Below are positions 44,935 through 54,405 of a stretch of 64,000 nucleotides of DNA, in pieces. The DNA is from Actinomycetospora succinea (lineage in GTDB: Bacteria > Actinomycetota > Actinomycetes > Mycobacteriales > Pseudonocardiaceae). Below the pieces are notes generated by a model, which worked only from the letters and a program-made list of their open reading frames with translations, ran no database searches and was not told the origin of the DNA. Numbering within the stretch: the first letter of the stretch is position 1; every line of letters begins with the position of its first letter. The stretch spans positions 372,001 through 436,000 of the forward strand of contig NZ_SNYO01000002.1 in assembly GCF_004363095.1 (NCBI RefSeq), in the 5' to 3' direction. The position numbers were made by a program, and so were the translations under genes.

Positions 44935-46343
44935 GACCTGCTCCTGGCTTCCTCGGACGTCAGTGAGGACTCGGTGGGCGCCGCCGGGCCGGGGCAGGCG
45001 CCCAGCGGCACCCCGACCTCGACCCGGATGCCGCCCTGGGGTGCGCGACGGATGCGCAGGGTGCCGCCGATCTCGCGGGCCCGCTCGGCCATGTTGACCA
45101 GGCCGCGGTGGGAGCCGTCGAGGTCGCCGGCGGCGGCGACACGCAGCGAGCGGCGCACGTGCTCGGGGTCGCCGGTGCCGTCGTCGGACACCGAGAGCAC
45201 CAGGCGGTCCTTGCGGTAGGCGAGGCGGACGACGGCGACGCTGCCCTCGGCGTGCACCGCGGCGTTGAACAGCGCCTCGCCGGCCACCCGGAACAGCGAG
45301 CGCTCGGCCGCCGACGACAGCGCCACCGGGCGGCCCTCGATCCGCACCTCGACGCGCAGGTCCGAGGGCATGTGGACCGTCGAGAGCTCCTCGAGCATGG
45401 CCGGCAGGCTCTGGGGCCCGCGGTCGCCGGAGTGGTTCAGCGCGTAGATCGCGCTGCGCAGCTGCTCGACGGCGCGCCGGGTGAGCGCCTTGGCGGTCTC
45501 GAGGCGGCCGCGCTGGCGCTCGTCGCGGATCTCCGAGCGCACGACCTCGATCTGCATGCCGGCCGAGAGCGCGTACTGGGTGACCGAGTCGTGCAGCTCG
45601 CGCGCGATGCGGTGGCGCTCGGAGTCGAGGACCTCGCGCTGGCGGGCCACGGTGAGCGCGTCGCGGGTGCGCTGGAGCTGGTCGTTGCGCGCGGCGAGGT
45701 CCTCGGCGTGCCTGCTGGCCTCGCCGTAGAGGCGCATCGTGCGCTGGTGCAGCGCGGAGTTCTGCAGCGCCGCCGCCGTCTGGCCGGCGAGGACGCGCAG
45801 CACCGAGGCGTCGGTGGCGTCGATGGCCCGCTCGGCGCCGGTCCAGGCGACGATCTCGCCGACGACGTCGCCGTCGAGGTGCACCGGGACGTGCAGGTGG
45901 TGGGGGTCGTGCTCCATGTCGGAGCCGTCGGCACCGGAGCCGCTCGAGGTCCGGGCCCCGCCGTCCTCGTGACGGTGCCCCTCCCCGGAGCGCACGGCGC
46001 TCAGGTGGGCGGTGACCCAGGCGGGCAGCTCCGGGTCCGCGGCGTCGACCTCCTCGCCCGCCGGGCCCAGCACCAGGTGGCGCGGCGCGGCCTCGGGCAG
46101 CGCGCCGTCGGCGAGGGCGAACACCACCCAGTCGGCGGTGAGGTGGTCGGCGGCCGCCTCGGCGACCGAGCGCACGAGCGTGCCCGGGCCCTCGGTGGTG
46201 CGCACCAGCGCGCGGGAGATCCGGTCGAGGGCGTGGATGACCCGCCGCAGCCGCTCGGCCGAGGCGAGGTACTCGATGTAGAAGGACGGCTTGCCCGACC
46301 GGATGCCGGTGAGCTGGTCCAGATCGTGGTGGTCGACGCTCAT
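44931..46343 (-). CDS. mnoS: MnoS-like GAF sensor histidine kinase
   Basis: 470 residues, soluble. The N terminus (YIEYLASAERLRRVIHALD) is followed by a GAF domain (~25-195) containing an inserted His/Asp-rich loop (GEGHRHEDGG). HisKA_3 DSERHRIARELHDSVTQYAL holds the phospho-acceptor, and FRVAGEALFNAAVHAEG plus VSDDGTGDPEH form the ATPase domain. It is co-translated with the regulator and follows the alcohol dehydrogenase gene by 19 bp. The signal may be an alcohol or aldehyde, by analogy. Confidence 0.8.
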   Translation of the reverse strand: MSVDHHDLDQLTGIRSGKPSFYIEYLASAERLRRVIHALDRISRALVRTTEGPGTLVRSVAEAAADHLTADWVVFALADGALPEAAPRHLVLGPAGEEVDAADPELPAWVTAHLSAVRSGEGHRHEDGGARTSSGSGADGSDMEHDPHHLHVPVHLDGDVVGEIVAWTGAERAIDATDASVLRVLAGQTAAALQNSALHQRTMRLYGEASRHAEDLAARNDQLQRTRDALTVARQREVLDSERHRIARELHDSVTQYALSAGMQIEVVRSEIRDERQRGRLETAKALTRRAVEQLRSAIYALNHSGDRGPQSLPAMLEELSTVHMPSDLRVEVRIEGRPVALSSAAERSLFRVAGEALFNAAVHAEGSVAVVRLAYRKDRLVLSVSDDGTGDPEHVRRSLRVAAAGDLDGSHRGLVNMAERAREIGGTLRIRRAPQGGIRVEVGVPLGACPGPAAPTESSLTSEEARSRS

Positions 46344-46362
46344 GGAGAGGTCCTGCGGGGCA

Positions 46363-47667
46363 CTACAGCGCCGCCCGGAACAACGTCTCGATGTCGGCCT
46401 GGTCGGCCTCGCGCGGGTTGGTCGACAGGCACGCGTCGGCGAGCGTCATGCGCGAGAGCACCGGGACGTCGTCGGCCGTCACGCCGATCTCGCCGAGGCC
46501 CTTCGGCACCCCGAGCTCGTCGGCGATCCGCCGCACCTCCGCCGCCGCCCACTCCGCGGCCTCGGCCGCGCCGGCCGTCGAGTCGGGCGCGATCCGGCCG
46601 GGCAGGCCCAGCGCCTGGGCGATCGGCACGAACCGGTGCGGGTCGGGCTCGGCGTTGAAGCGGATGACGTGCGGCAGCAGCACGCCGTTGATGACGCCGT
46701 GCGGCAGGTCGAGCAGCCCGCCCACCTGGTGGCTCATCGCGTGGGCCGCGCCGAGGATCGCGTTGGTGAACGCCAGCCCGGCCTCGAGCGCCGCCTGCGC
46801 CATGCAGGTGCGCGCGGACTCCTCGGCCGGGTGGTCCATCGTGCGCTCGAGGTGCTCCCCGACCAGCGCGATCGCCTGCAGCGCGTGGTGGTCGGTGAGC
46901 GGGTTGTGGGCGCGCGAGACGTAGGCCTCGATGCCGTGGGTGAGCGCGTCGAGACCCGTGGCGGCGTTCAGCCAGTCGGGCATCGTGGTGAGCAGGTGGG
47001 GGTCGACGATCGACATGTCCGGTACCAGCGCGCGGCCCAGGATCGTGATCTTGGTGTTGCGCGCGGTGTCGGTGACGATGCAGAACTGCGAGACGTCGGC
47101 GCCCGTGCCCGACGTCGACGGCACCATGACCATCGGCGGGATGGGCAGCGCCATCCGGTCGACGCCCTCGTAGTCGGTGATGAGCCCGCCGTTGCCGGCC
47201 AGCAGCGCGATGCCCTTGGCCGCGTCGATCACCGAGCCGCCACCGAGCGCGACGATGACGTCGCACCGCTGCTCGCGGTAGACGACGTGGCCCGCCGCGA
47301 TCTCGTGGTCCTTGGGGTTGGGCGTGACGCCGTCCCACACCGTGGGCCGCAGGCCGGCCTCCGCGAGGTGGGCGCACAGCTGGGTGGGCCAGCCGGCGGC
47401 GCACAGCCCCGGGTCGGTGACGAGCATCGGGCGGCGCGCACCGAGGCGCACGGCCGCGTGGGCCGCCTCGGACAGCGATCCCGGGCCGAAGAGGATCTCC
47501 GGGACGTGGAACTTGGCGAGGCGGGGGGTGGGGGTGCTCGACCGCGTGGCCGACCGTTCGGCCGGGCTCCGCTGGGGGGCGACGGTGGCACCGTTCACCG
47601 GCTCCTGGGAGCGCCGATGGGCGATGACCGACTCCCCGGCACGGGTCACGCTGTCGACGAGGACCAC
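46363..47667 (-). CDS. Iron-type (group III) alcohol dehydrogenase, 1,3-propanediol dehydrogenase-like
   Basis: 434 residues from GTG 47667 after GAGGGGG. VALGGGSVIDAAKGIALL, PSTSGTGADVSQFCIVTD, GLDALTHGIEAYVSRAHN and GAAHAMSHQVGGLLDLPHG are the NAD and metal sites of Fe-ADH proteins. The first ~45 residues are a variable leader, so the real start may be internal. It is 19 bp upstream of the kinase gene in the same operon. It may metabolise the inducer or alcohols other than methanol. Confidence 0.85.
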   Translation of the reverse strand: MVLVDSVTRAGESVIAHRRSQEPVNGATVAPQRSPAERSATRSSTPTPRLAKFHVPEILFGPGSLSEAAHAAVRLGARRPMLVTDPGLCAAGWPTQLCAHLAEAGLRPTVWDGVTPNPKDHEIAAGHVVYREQRCDVIVALGGGSVIDAAKGIALLAGNGGLITDYEGVDRMALPIPPMVMVPSTSGTGADVSQFCIVTDTARNTKITILGRALVPDMSIVDPHLLTTMPDWLNAATGLDALTHGIEAYVSRAHNPLTDHHALQAIALVGEHLERTMDHPAEESARTCMAQAALEAGLAFTNAILGAAHAMSHQVGGLLDLPHGVINGVLLPHVIRFNAEPDPHRFVPIAQALGLPGRIAPDSTAGAAEAAEWAAAEVRRIADELGVPKGLGEIGVTADDVPVLSRMTLADACLSTNPREADQADIETLFRAAL

Positions 47668-47811
47668 GCTGCCCCCTCTCTGCCGACCGGCCGAATGGCC
47701 GACCCGCACGACGATGTAGCCCACGTTACAGAGAGACAGCGGGCGACGGCAGGGTGACGCCGAGGTTGCCCGGACACGCGATCGGTGCAGGTCGCGACCC
47801 ACGTCACACCC

Positions 47812-48516
47812 TCAGGCGGCCGCCACCGCGACGGGGCGATCGACGAGGAACGCCTCTTCCGCCCACCAGCGCCGGAAGGTCGCGATCCCGACACCGTCGA
47901 CCAGACGGCGGGTCTGGCTGTCCTGCGCCAGCATCGCCTCGATCTTCCGGTCCAGCCGGTCGCCCTCGAGCCGCAGGTGCAGGCCCGGGTCGACGTCGTC
48001 GGCGGGGTCGTCCATGAAGACGCCGAACGCGTCGTTGACCGCGGCGAACCGGCGGGTGAAGCCGGGCGCGAGGACCGCGCGCAGCAGCTCGGCCTCCGGC
48101 GCGACCGCGTTGCGCGCCCGGGTGGTCCAGCGCCCGACCGCGCGGTGGTCCGCGTGACCGGTGACGCCGTCGGGCCCGAAGGTGACGATCGTGTCCGGGC
48201 GGACCTCCTCGATGACCGTGGCGATCGCCCGCGCCGCGAGCGGCTCGGCGGCCGTCGTGCACGCTCCGTCGCCGTAGCCGAGGAAGCGGTGCTCGTCCAC
48301 GCCCAGCACGGCCAGCGCGGCCTCGAGCTCGCGCTCGCGCAGCCGGCCGAGGCGCTCGGGCGGCCAGCGGCCGGGGTCGTCGGTGCCCTGCTCGCCGCGG
48401 GTGGCGGTGACGAGGACGACGCGGTCGCCGCGCTCGCGGGCCGCGAGGATCAGGCCGGAGGACAGGAAGGTCTCGTCGTCGGGGTGGGCCCAGACGCCGA
48501 GCAGGGTGCCGGTCAC
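47812..48516 (-). CDS. PIG-L family deacetylase
   Basis: 234 residues. The zinc motif is VWAHPDDETFLSSG, followed by VVLVTATRGEQGTDDPGRW, and GPDGVTGHADHRAVG supplies further metal/catalytic residues. It resembles mycothiol-pathway MshB/Mca enzymes but is shorter, so another N-acetyl sugar or thiol conjugate may be the substrate. GTG 48516 overlaps the azlD stop by 4 bp. Confidence 0.82.
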   Translation of the reverse strand: MTGTLLGVWAHPDDETFLSSGLILAARERGDRVVLVTATRGEQGTDDPGRWPPERLGRLRERELEAALAVLGVDEHRFLGYGDGACTTAAEPLAARAIATVIEEVRPDTIVTFGPDGVTGHADHRAVGRWTTRARNAVAPEAELLRAVLAPGFTRRFAAVNDAFGVFMDDPADDVDPGLHLRLEGDRLDRKIEAMLAQDSQTRRLVDGVGIATFRRWWAEEAFLVDRPVAVAAA

Positions 48517-48815
48517 GACAGGACCTCCACGACGATCGCGACCGCGACGGCGGCCAGGACGGGCAGGGCGGGGTTGCGGAAGCGCCACGCGACGAGGCCG
48601 GCGGCCGCGAGCGCGAGGTGCGTCGGACCGGGCACGACCAGCGCGAGCGGGCCGGCGTGACCGACGAGCGCGGTCACGATCAGGCCGGCGAGGGCGGCCG
48701 GGGCGAGGTGGGGCAGGCCCCGGCGCAGCACGGCGGGCAGCCGGTGGGCGGGGACGAGGGTGATGAGGACCGTGCGCAGACCGTGGGTCGCGACGGCCGC
48801 GAAGAACAGGGTCAT
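48513..48815 (-). CDS. azlD: AzlD-family branched-chain amino-acid exporter subunit
   Basis: 100 residues, three to four membrane helices (FFAAVATHGLRTVLITLVP, LAPAALAGLIVTALVGHAG). The VLRRGLPHLAPAALAGL stretch is typical of AzlD. ATG 48815 overlaps the azlC stop. Confidence 0.85.
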   Translation of the reverse strand: MTLFFAAVATHGLRTVLITLVPAHRLPAVLRRGLPHLAPAALAGLIVTALVGHAGPLALVVPGPTHLALAAAGLVAWRFRNPALPVLAAVAVAIVVEVLS

Positions 48816-49516
48816 GACGCGCTCCGGTCGGTGAGGGTGGTGACGAGGACGCCGGTGACGATGGCGGCGAGCAGGCCGAGACCGTGGGGCAGCGTCGCGG
48901 CGACGGCGGCCACGACGCCCGCGACCGCGGCCGCCCGGCGCCCGGTGCGCTGCTTGAGCTGCGGCACGAGCATCGCGAGGAACATCGCGGGGGCGGCGAC
49001 CGTGAGCGCCGCCGAGGCGGGCAGGACGGGGGCGAGCAGCGCGCCCGCCGCGGTCATGGCGATCCACGCGAGGGCGAGCCCGCCGCCGCCGACGAGCCAG
49101 TACCGGCGGAACGCCGCGGGGTCGGCCAGCGCGTCGAGGCGCCGCGACACCATCGCGTAGGTGGGGTCGACGACGAAGTGCGGCGCGAGCCAGCGGAACC
49201 AGGTCGGCTGGTCGCGGAAGTGCGGCTCGAGTGCCGCCGAGTAGAGCAGGAAGCGGGCGTTGACGACGGCGACGGTGGCGATCACCGCGCCCGACGCCGC
49301 GCCGCCGGCGAGCAGGGTCAGCGCGGTCATCTGCGCGCTGCCGCCGAGCAGCAGCACCGAGGACAGCACCGCGGTGCCGCCGCCGGCCGCCGAGCGGGCG
49401 CCGGTGACGCCGATCAGGAGGGCGAACGGGACGAGCCCGAGGGCGACCGGCGCCAGGTCACGCACGGCCGTCCGGACCTCGCCGCCGCGAAAAGTGTGAC
49501 GCTCGGTGATGGACAT
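48812..49516 (-). CDS. azlC: AzlC-family branched-chain amino-acid exporter subunit
   Basis: 234 residues with five to six helices. LVPFALLIGVTGARSA, GGSAQMTALTLLAGGAAS and NARFLLYSAALEPHFRD are AzlC signatures. With AzlD it would export branched-chain amino acids or analogues. The ATG lies about 100 bp from the large LuxR gene. Confidence 0.87.
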   Translation of the reverse strand: MSITERHTFRGGEVRTAVRDLAPVALGLVPFALLIGVTGARSAAGGGTAVLSSVLLLGGSAQMTALTLLAGGAASGAVIATVAVVNARFLLYSAALEPHFRDQPTWFRWLAPHFVVDPTYAMVSRRLDALADPAAFRRYWLVGGGGLALAWIAMTAAGALLAPVLPASAALTVAAPAMFLAMLVPQLKQRTGRRAAAVAGVVAAVAATLPHGLGLLAAIVTGVLVTTLTDRSAS

Positions 49517-49618
49517 GGGAGGACCATGCCGCCGGGAGCGGGCCCCCTACATCGGTGCCCTCTCCCCATGTTGCTCTGCGTGGCCACCCACGCCGGGGGT
49601 CGAGGACCGCCCAGATAT

Positions 49619-52255
49619 CTAGGTCCGTTGCGCGAGCCGGCGCTCCGGGACGACACCCAGGGCGCGCGCGGCCGCGGCGGCCTCGCGCCGGGTGGGCACG
49701 TCGAGCTTGGCGAGGATCGCCGAGACGTGGTGGTCGGCGGTCTTCTCGGAGATGTAGAGCCGCGCGGCGATGCCCGCGTTCGTCAGGCCCTCGGCGAGCA
49801 GGCGCAGGACGTCGACCTGCCGCGCGGTGAGCCCGGCGGGGTTGGTGCGCGTGGTGGTCCGCGGCCGGGCGGGCACGCCGGTGACGCCGCGTCCGCGCAG
49901 GTCGCGGCGGACCTTGGCGGCGACGGCGTCGGCGCCGAGCCGGTCGAGCACCTCGAGCGCGGCGAACACCTCGGCCGCCTCGCCGGTGTCGACGAGCGCG
50001 AGGGCCCGGTCGTAGGGCGACGCGAGCTCCGCCCACCGCTGCGCGGCCGCGGCGGGGTCGCCGTCGAGCAGCAGGCGGTACGGGGAGTCGGGCGGCAGCT
50101 CCGGGGCGGGGACGTCGTGGCCGAGGCGCCGGAGCCAGACCGCGAGCTCCGCGGCGGACCACTCGGTGCCGGGGCGCGTGCCGATCTCCGCGTAGCGCTC
50201 GAGGACGTCGGCGAGCCGGGGGTCGGGCTCGCCCGTCACCCAGCAGCGCTCGGCCAGCGCGGACGCGGCGGGCAGCAGGCGCAACGGCTCGCCGAAGCGC
50301 ACCGCGATGTCCCAGCCGCGCTCCAGGTGCGCGTCGGCCTCGGGGTCGCCGCGGCGCAGCGCGACCACGCCGAGCACCAGCGAGGGCCAGGTGTGGGTGA
50401 GCAGCGACCCGCTGTCGGCGAGCACCCCGCGGGCGTCGTGGACGGCCTCGTCCCAGGCACCGCGCATCCCGCGCAGGCGCGCCCGCACCCCGCGCTGCCA
50501 GTGCTCGCAGATGGGGTACTCCCACTGCACGGTCAGCGGCAGGCTCCGGTCGAGCACCTTCTCCGCCGCGTCGAGGCGCCGCTGCTCGACGTCGAGGTTG
50601 GCGAGCTGGGTCCAGCAGGTGGAGTGCTCGACCTTGACGTCGTCGCCGACCGCCTCGAGGGCGTCCAGGAGCCGGCCCCGCGCCGAGCCGTCCCCGTCGA
50701 GGATCCCGCTGACGGTGTCGAGCAGCATCAGCCGGACCCCGAGGGCGTCGTCCGCCCCGCCCGCCGCGACGGCGCCCGCGGCGCGGTCGTGCAGCTCGCG
50801 GGCGGCGACGAGGTCGTTGTCCTGGATCGCCAGGAACCCGCGGACCGCCAGCGCGTGACCGAGGAGTCCGGCGGCCCGGCTGCCCGGCGCGGCACGCGGC
50901 CCGAGGACGTCGATCGCGGTCGTCGCGTGCTCGATCGCCCGGGCGCGGTCGCCGTGGTACCACTCGAACGAGGCGAGCGACCGGTGCCCGGCGCCCACGC
51001 CGTCGAGGTCGCCCTCAGCCCGGTGCCAGCCGATCGCGCGGTGGCTGGCGGCGATCGCCTCCTCGAGGCGGTTGGTGAGGAAGAGCTCGTGCGCGAGCAG
51101 CTCGCAGAGCCCCGCCTTCGCGCCCAGCGCGTCGGCCGGCGCGTGCTCCAGCGCGGTGGTGAAGAAACGGGCGCCCTCGGTGTGCGCGCCCGACGCCGCG
51201 GCGACGCGACCCGCCCGCGCCGCGTACCGGAACACGCGCCCGTCGTCGCCCGCGGCCAGCGCGTGGTGGGCGAGGACGGCCGGGTCGGGGTCGGCGAGCG
51301 TCTCGAGGGCGTCGACCATGCGCCGGTGCAGCGCGATCTCGCCGCCGGGCGGGATCGCCCCGGCGACCGCGAGCCGGCAGATGTCGTGGCGGTAGGTGAT
51401 GCCCCGGCGGTCGCGGCCGATGAGCCCCGCCGAGTCGAGCGTGCGCAGCGGCCCGATCCCCGCGCCCAGCGCGGGCAGCAGCGTGTCCGGGACGGGGCCG
51501 GGGGCGCACGCGAGGAGGTCGGCGAGGTCGCGCGCCTCCGCGTCGAGACCCGCCGTGCGGGCGAGGACCGCGTCGCGCACCGACACCGGCAGGTCGCCCC
51601 CGCCGTCGACGACGCCGCCCTGGCTGACCACCTCGGTGACGAAGAACGAGTTGCCCTGCGTGAGCCGGTGCAGGTCACCGGGGTCGATCGCACGCCCGCC
51701 GACCAATGCGGTCACGGCCGCGACCGACAGCGGGCCGAGTTCCAGGCGGGTCGCGGCCGGGGTGCGCGCGACGTCGCCGAGCAGGGCGCGCAGCGCCGGC
51801 TGCGGGTCGGGCTCGTCGGCCCGGTAGGTGGCGAGCACGAGCGAGCGCGTGCCCGCGACGCGGCGCAGCAGGAAGCGCAGCAGGTCGATCGTGGCCTCGT
51901 CGGCCCACTGCAGGTCGTCGACGACGAGGAGCCGCGGGCGGGCGCAGAGCGCGTCGAGCAGCGCCCGGTGGATCTCGTGGGGCGGGGCGCCGGCGTGGAG
52001 CAGGCCGGCGACGGGGTCGCCGAGGTCGGCGGCGACGTCGTGGAGCGGGCCGAGCGGCCGGGGCACGCCCAGCGGGTCGCAGACGCCCCACAGGACGTCA
52101 CCCGCGTCGAGGTCGCCGGCGAACTGCCGCGCCAGCGAGGTCTTGCCGATGCCCGACTCGCCGGCGAGCAGGACGACCGAGCCCGCGCCGGAGCGCGCCT
52201 CCTGCCAGGCGCGCGCGAGGAGGCGCTGCTCGTCCTCGCGCTCGAGCAGGTCCAC
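49619..52255 (-). CDS. Large ATP-binding LuxR (LAL) transcriptional regulator
   Basis: 878 residues. N-terminal ATPase with Walker A LLAGESGIGKTSLARQF and Walker B LLVVDDLQWADEATID; the middle contains TPR-like helical repeats (~450-750); the C-terminal LuxR helix-turn-helix has LTARQVDVLRLLAEG and YISEKTADHHVSAILAKLDV. LAL proteins are MalT-like signal-responsive activators. The signal and target are unknown. The SAM methyltransferase gene is divergent across 153 bp. Confidence 0.88.
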   Translation of the reverse strand: MDLLEREDEQRLLARAWQEARSGAGSVVLLAGESGIGKTSLARQFAGDLDAGDVLWGVCDPLGVPRPLGPLHDVAADLGDPVAGLLHAGAPPHEIHRALLDALCARPRLLVVDDLQWADEATIDLLRFLLRRVAGTRSLVLATYRADEPDPQPALRALLGDVARTPAATRLELGPLSVAAVTALVGGRAIDPGDLHRLTQGNSFFVTEVVSQGGVVDGGGDLPVSVRDAVLARTAGLDAEARDLADLLACAPGPVPDTLLPALGAGIGPLRTLDSAGLIGRDRRGITYRHDICRLAVAGAIPPGGEIALHRRMVDALETLADPDPAVLAHHALAAGDDGRVFRYAARAGRVAAASGAHTEGARFFTTALEHAPADALGAKAGLCELLAHELFLTNRLEEAIAASHRAIGWHRAEGDLDGVGAGHRSLASFEWYHGDRARAIEHATTAIDVLGPRAAPGSRAAGLLGHALAVRGFLAIQDNDLVAARELHDRAAGAVAAGGADDALGVRLMLLDTVSGILDGDGSARGRLLDALEAVGDDVKVEHSTCWTQLANLDVEQRRLDAAEKVLDRSLPLTVQWEYPICEHWQRGVRARLRGMRGAWDEAVHDARGVLADSGSLLTHTWPSLVLGVVALRRGDPEADAHLERGWDIAVRFGEPLRLLPAASALAERCWVTGEPDPRLADVLERYAEIGTRPGTEWSAAELAVWLRRLGHDVPAPELPPDSPYRLLLDGDPAAAAQRWAELASPYDRALALVDTGEAAEVFAALEVLDRLGADAVAAKVRRDLRGRGVTGVPARPRTTTRTNPAGLTARQVDVLRLLAEGLTNAGIAARLYISEKTADHHVSAILAKLDVPTRREAAAAARALGVVPERRLAQRT

Positions 52256-52408
52256 CCCGGTGACCCTACGTGATCAATACCACCCACGGAATGTCCCGAA
52301 CGGCCTAGTCGTCCCGAGAAACGTAGGGAGGTCCTCCCGATGACCGGCGCTCTCGGTGAGCGGACCGTTCACGTCGACAGCGACACGGACAGACCGCGGG
52401 AGAACCCC

Positions 52409-53242
52409 ATGACCGACACGACCATCACCGCCACCGACGCCGACCGCGCACTCAAGGCCCGCCACCGCACCATGTGGGGCCTCGGCGACTACCCCGACGT
52501 GGCCGACCGGCTCATCGCCGAGCTCGGCCCGCGGCTCGTCACCGCCGCCGGCATCCGCCCCGGGGAGCGCGTCCTGGACATCGCCGCGGGCACCGGGAAC
52601 GTCGCCGTCCCCGCCGCGCTCGCCGGCGCGGACGTCGTCGCCTCCGACCTCACCCCGGAGCTGTTCGTCGCCGGCCGCGAGTTCGCGGCGCGCCAGGGCG
52701 TCGCGCTGCGCTGGGAGGAGGGCGACGCCGAGGCGCTGCCCTACGAGGACGACTCGTTCGACGTCGCGACCTCGTGCGTGGGCATCATGTTCGCGCCCCA
52801 CCACCAGACCTCCGCCGACGAGCTCGTCCGCGTCGTGCGGCCCGGCGGGCGGATCGCGCTCATCAGCTGGACGCCCGAGGGGTTCGTCGGCGACCTGTTC
52901 AAGACCATGAAGCCCTACGCCCCGCCGCCCCCGCCGGGTGCGCAGCCGCCGCCGCTGTGGGGCGACGACGAGCACGTCCGCGCGCTGCTCGGCGACCGCG
53001 TCGCCGACGTCGAGACGACGCGGCAGACCGTGCGGGTCTCGGCGTTCGGGTCGCCCGAGGCCTTCCGGACCTACTGGAAGGTGACCTACGGGCCGACGAT
53101 CGTGGCGTACCGCAACGTCGCCGACGACGCCGAGCGCACCGCCGCGCTCGACGCCGACATCGCGGGCGTCGCACAGCGCCACGACCGCGGCGACGGGTCG
53201 ATGGACTGGGAGTACCTGCTGCTGACCGCCCGGGTCGTCTAG
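52409..53242 (+). CDS. Class I SAM-dependent methyltransferase
   Basis: 277 residues from ATG 52409 after GGGAGAA (an in-frame ATG at 52340 would add 23 residues). MWGLGDYPDVADRLIAELG, VLDIAAGTGNVAVPAALAGA (SAM motif I) and FDVATSCVGIMFAPHHQ are visible. Its stop TAG shares bases with the opposite stop of the XdhC gene (CTAG). Product unknown; the family acts on ubiquinone-like or small molecules. Confidence 0.8.
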   Translation: MTDTTITATDADRALKARHRTMWGLGDYPDVADRLIAELGPRLVTAAGIRPGERVLDIAAGTGNVAVPAALAGADVVASDLTPELFVAGREFAARQGVALRWEEGDAEALPYEDDSFDVATSCVGIMFAPHHQTSADELVRVVRPGGRIALISWTPEGFVGDLFKTMKPYAPPPPPGAQPPPLWGDDEHVRALLGDRVADVETTRQTVRVSAFGSPEAFRTYWKVTYGPTIVAYRNVADDAERTAALDADIAGVAQRHDRGDGSMDWEYLLLTARVV

Positions 53243-54405
53243 CTGGTCTGCACCAGCGAGGCCGCCGACACGGCGGGCTCGACGTTGGACTCGGTGTGGA
53301 TGGGGCCCTCGCGATCCGAGAGCGGGGTGCCCCGTCCGCCCCACTGCTGGGCGATCATCTCGGCGGCGATCGACACCGCGGTCTCCTCCGGGGTGCGGGC
53401 GCCGAGGTCGAGGCCGATGGGGCTCGACATCCGGGCCAGCTCGGCCTCGGTGACCCCGGCCTCGATCAGCCGCTCCTGGCGGTCGAGGTGGGTGCGCCGG
53501 GACCCCATCGCCCCGATGTAGCCGATCTCGGGCAGGCGCAGCGCCACCTCGAGCAGCGGCACGTCGAACTTGGGGTCGTGGGTCAGGACGGCCAGGGAGG
53601 TGCGCGAGTCGATGCGCCCCGCCTCGGCCTCCTTGGCGAGGTAGCGGTGCGGCCACTCGACGACGACCTCGTGCGCCTCGGGGAAGCGGCTCGACGTCGC
53701 GAACACCGGGCGGGCGTCGCAGACGGTGACCCGCATGCCGAGGAACGTGCCCATCCGCGCGACGGCGGCGGCGAAGTCGATGGCCCCGAAGACGATGAGC
53801 CGCGGCGGCGGCGCGAAGGACTCGACGAAGACCTGCAGGCCCTCGCCGCGGCGCTCGCCGTCGGTGCCGTAGGACACGAGCGCCGACCGGCCGGCGGCGA
53901 GCAGGCCGCGGACGTCGTCGCGCAGCGCGTCGTCGAGGCGGGCCGAGCCCGTGCTGCCCTCGACCTCCTCGGGCCACACCACCAGCCGGCGCCCGATGCG
54001 GTCCGCGGGCCCCGAGACGACGGTGGCGACGGCGACCGAGCGGTGCTCGCGGACGGCCGCGGCGATGGCGCCGAGCTGCGGGAACGACTCGCGGTCGACC
54101 TTCTCGACGTAGACGTCGAGGATGCCGCCGCAGGTCAGGCCGACGGCGAACGCGTCGTCGTCGGAGACGCCGTAGCGCTGCAGGGTCGCCTCGTCGGTGC
54201 CCTCGAGGATCCCGGAGCCGAGCTCGTAGACCGCGCCCTCGACGCAGCCGCCCGACACGCTCCCGACGGCCTGCCCGTCGTCGCCGACGAGCATCGACGC
54301 GCCCGGCTGGCGCGGGGCGGACCGGAACGTCCCGACCACCGTGGCCAGCGCCGTCGGACGACCCGAGTCCCACCAGGACTCCAGGGTCGGCAGCACGTCA
54401 CGCAT
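53239..54405 (-). CDS. XdhC/CoxF-type molybdenum hydroxylase maturation factor
   Basis: 388 residues. The N-terminal XdhC domain has ATVVGTFRSAPRQPGASM, VGSVSGGCVEGAVYELG and LTCGGILDVYVE; the C-terminal Rossmann domain has RLIVFGAIDFAAAVARMG and YIGAMGSRRTH. XdhC proteins bind molybdopterin cofactor and help sulfurate it before insertion into xanthine or CO dehydrogenases. It overlaps the CoxE-like gene by 8 bp; the trio coxD-coxE-coxF resembles CO-dehydrogenase operons, yet no structural subunits follow. Confidence 0.85.
   Translation of the reverse strand: MRDVLPTLESWWDSGRPTALATVVGTFRSAPRQPGASMLVGDDGQAVGSVSGGCVEGAVYELGSGILEGTDEATLQRYGVSDDDAFAVGLTCGGILDVYVEKVDRESFPQLGAIAAAVREHRSVAVATVVSGPADRIGRRLVVWPEEVEGSTGSARLDDALRDDVRGLLAAGRSALVSYGTDGERRGEGLQVFVESFAPPPRLIVFGAIDFAAAVARMGTFLGMRVTVCDARPVFATSSRFPEAHEVVVEWPHRYLAKEAEAGRIDSRTSLAVLTHDPKFDVPLLEVALRLPEIGYIGAMGSRRTHLDRQERLIEAGVTEAELARMSSPIGLDLGARTPEETAVSIAAEMIAQQWGGRGTPLSDREGPIHTESNVEPAVSAASLVQTS

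Noticed and set aside
48884-52273. A 1129-residue plus-strand frame opposite azlC and the large LuxR gene
   Set aside because: Its composition is the repetitive Arg/Gly/Val/Glu pattern of a shadow frame; the minus-strand genes have intact Walker and helix-turn-helix motifs.
53239-53242. Possible frameshift where the methyltransferase and XdhC genes overlap
   Set aside because: The two convergent stops simply share CTAG; both proteins have complete C termini.
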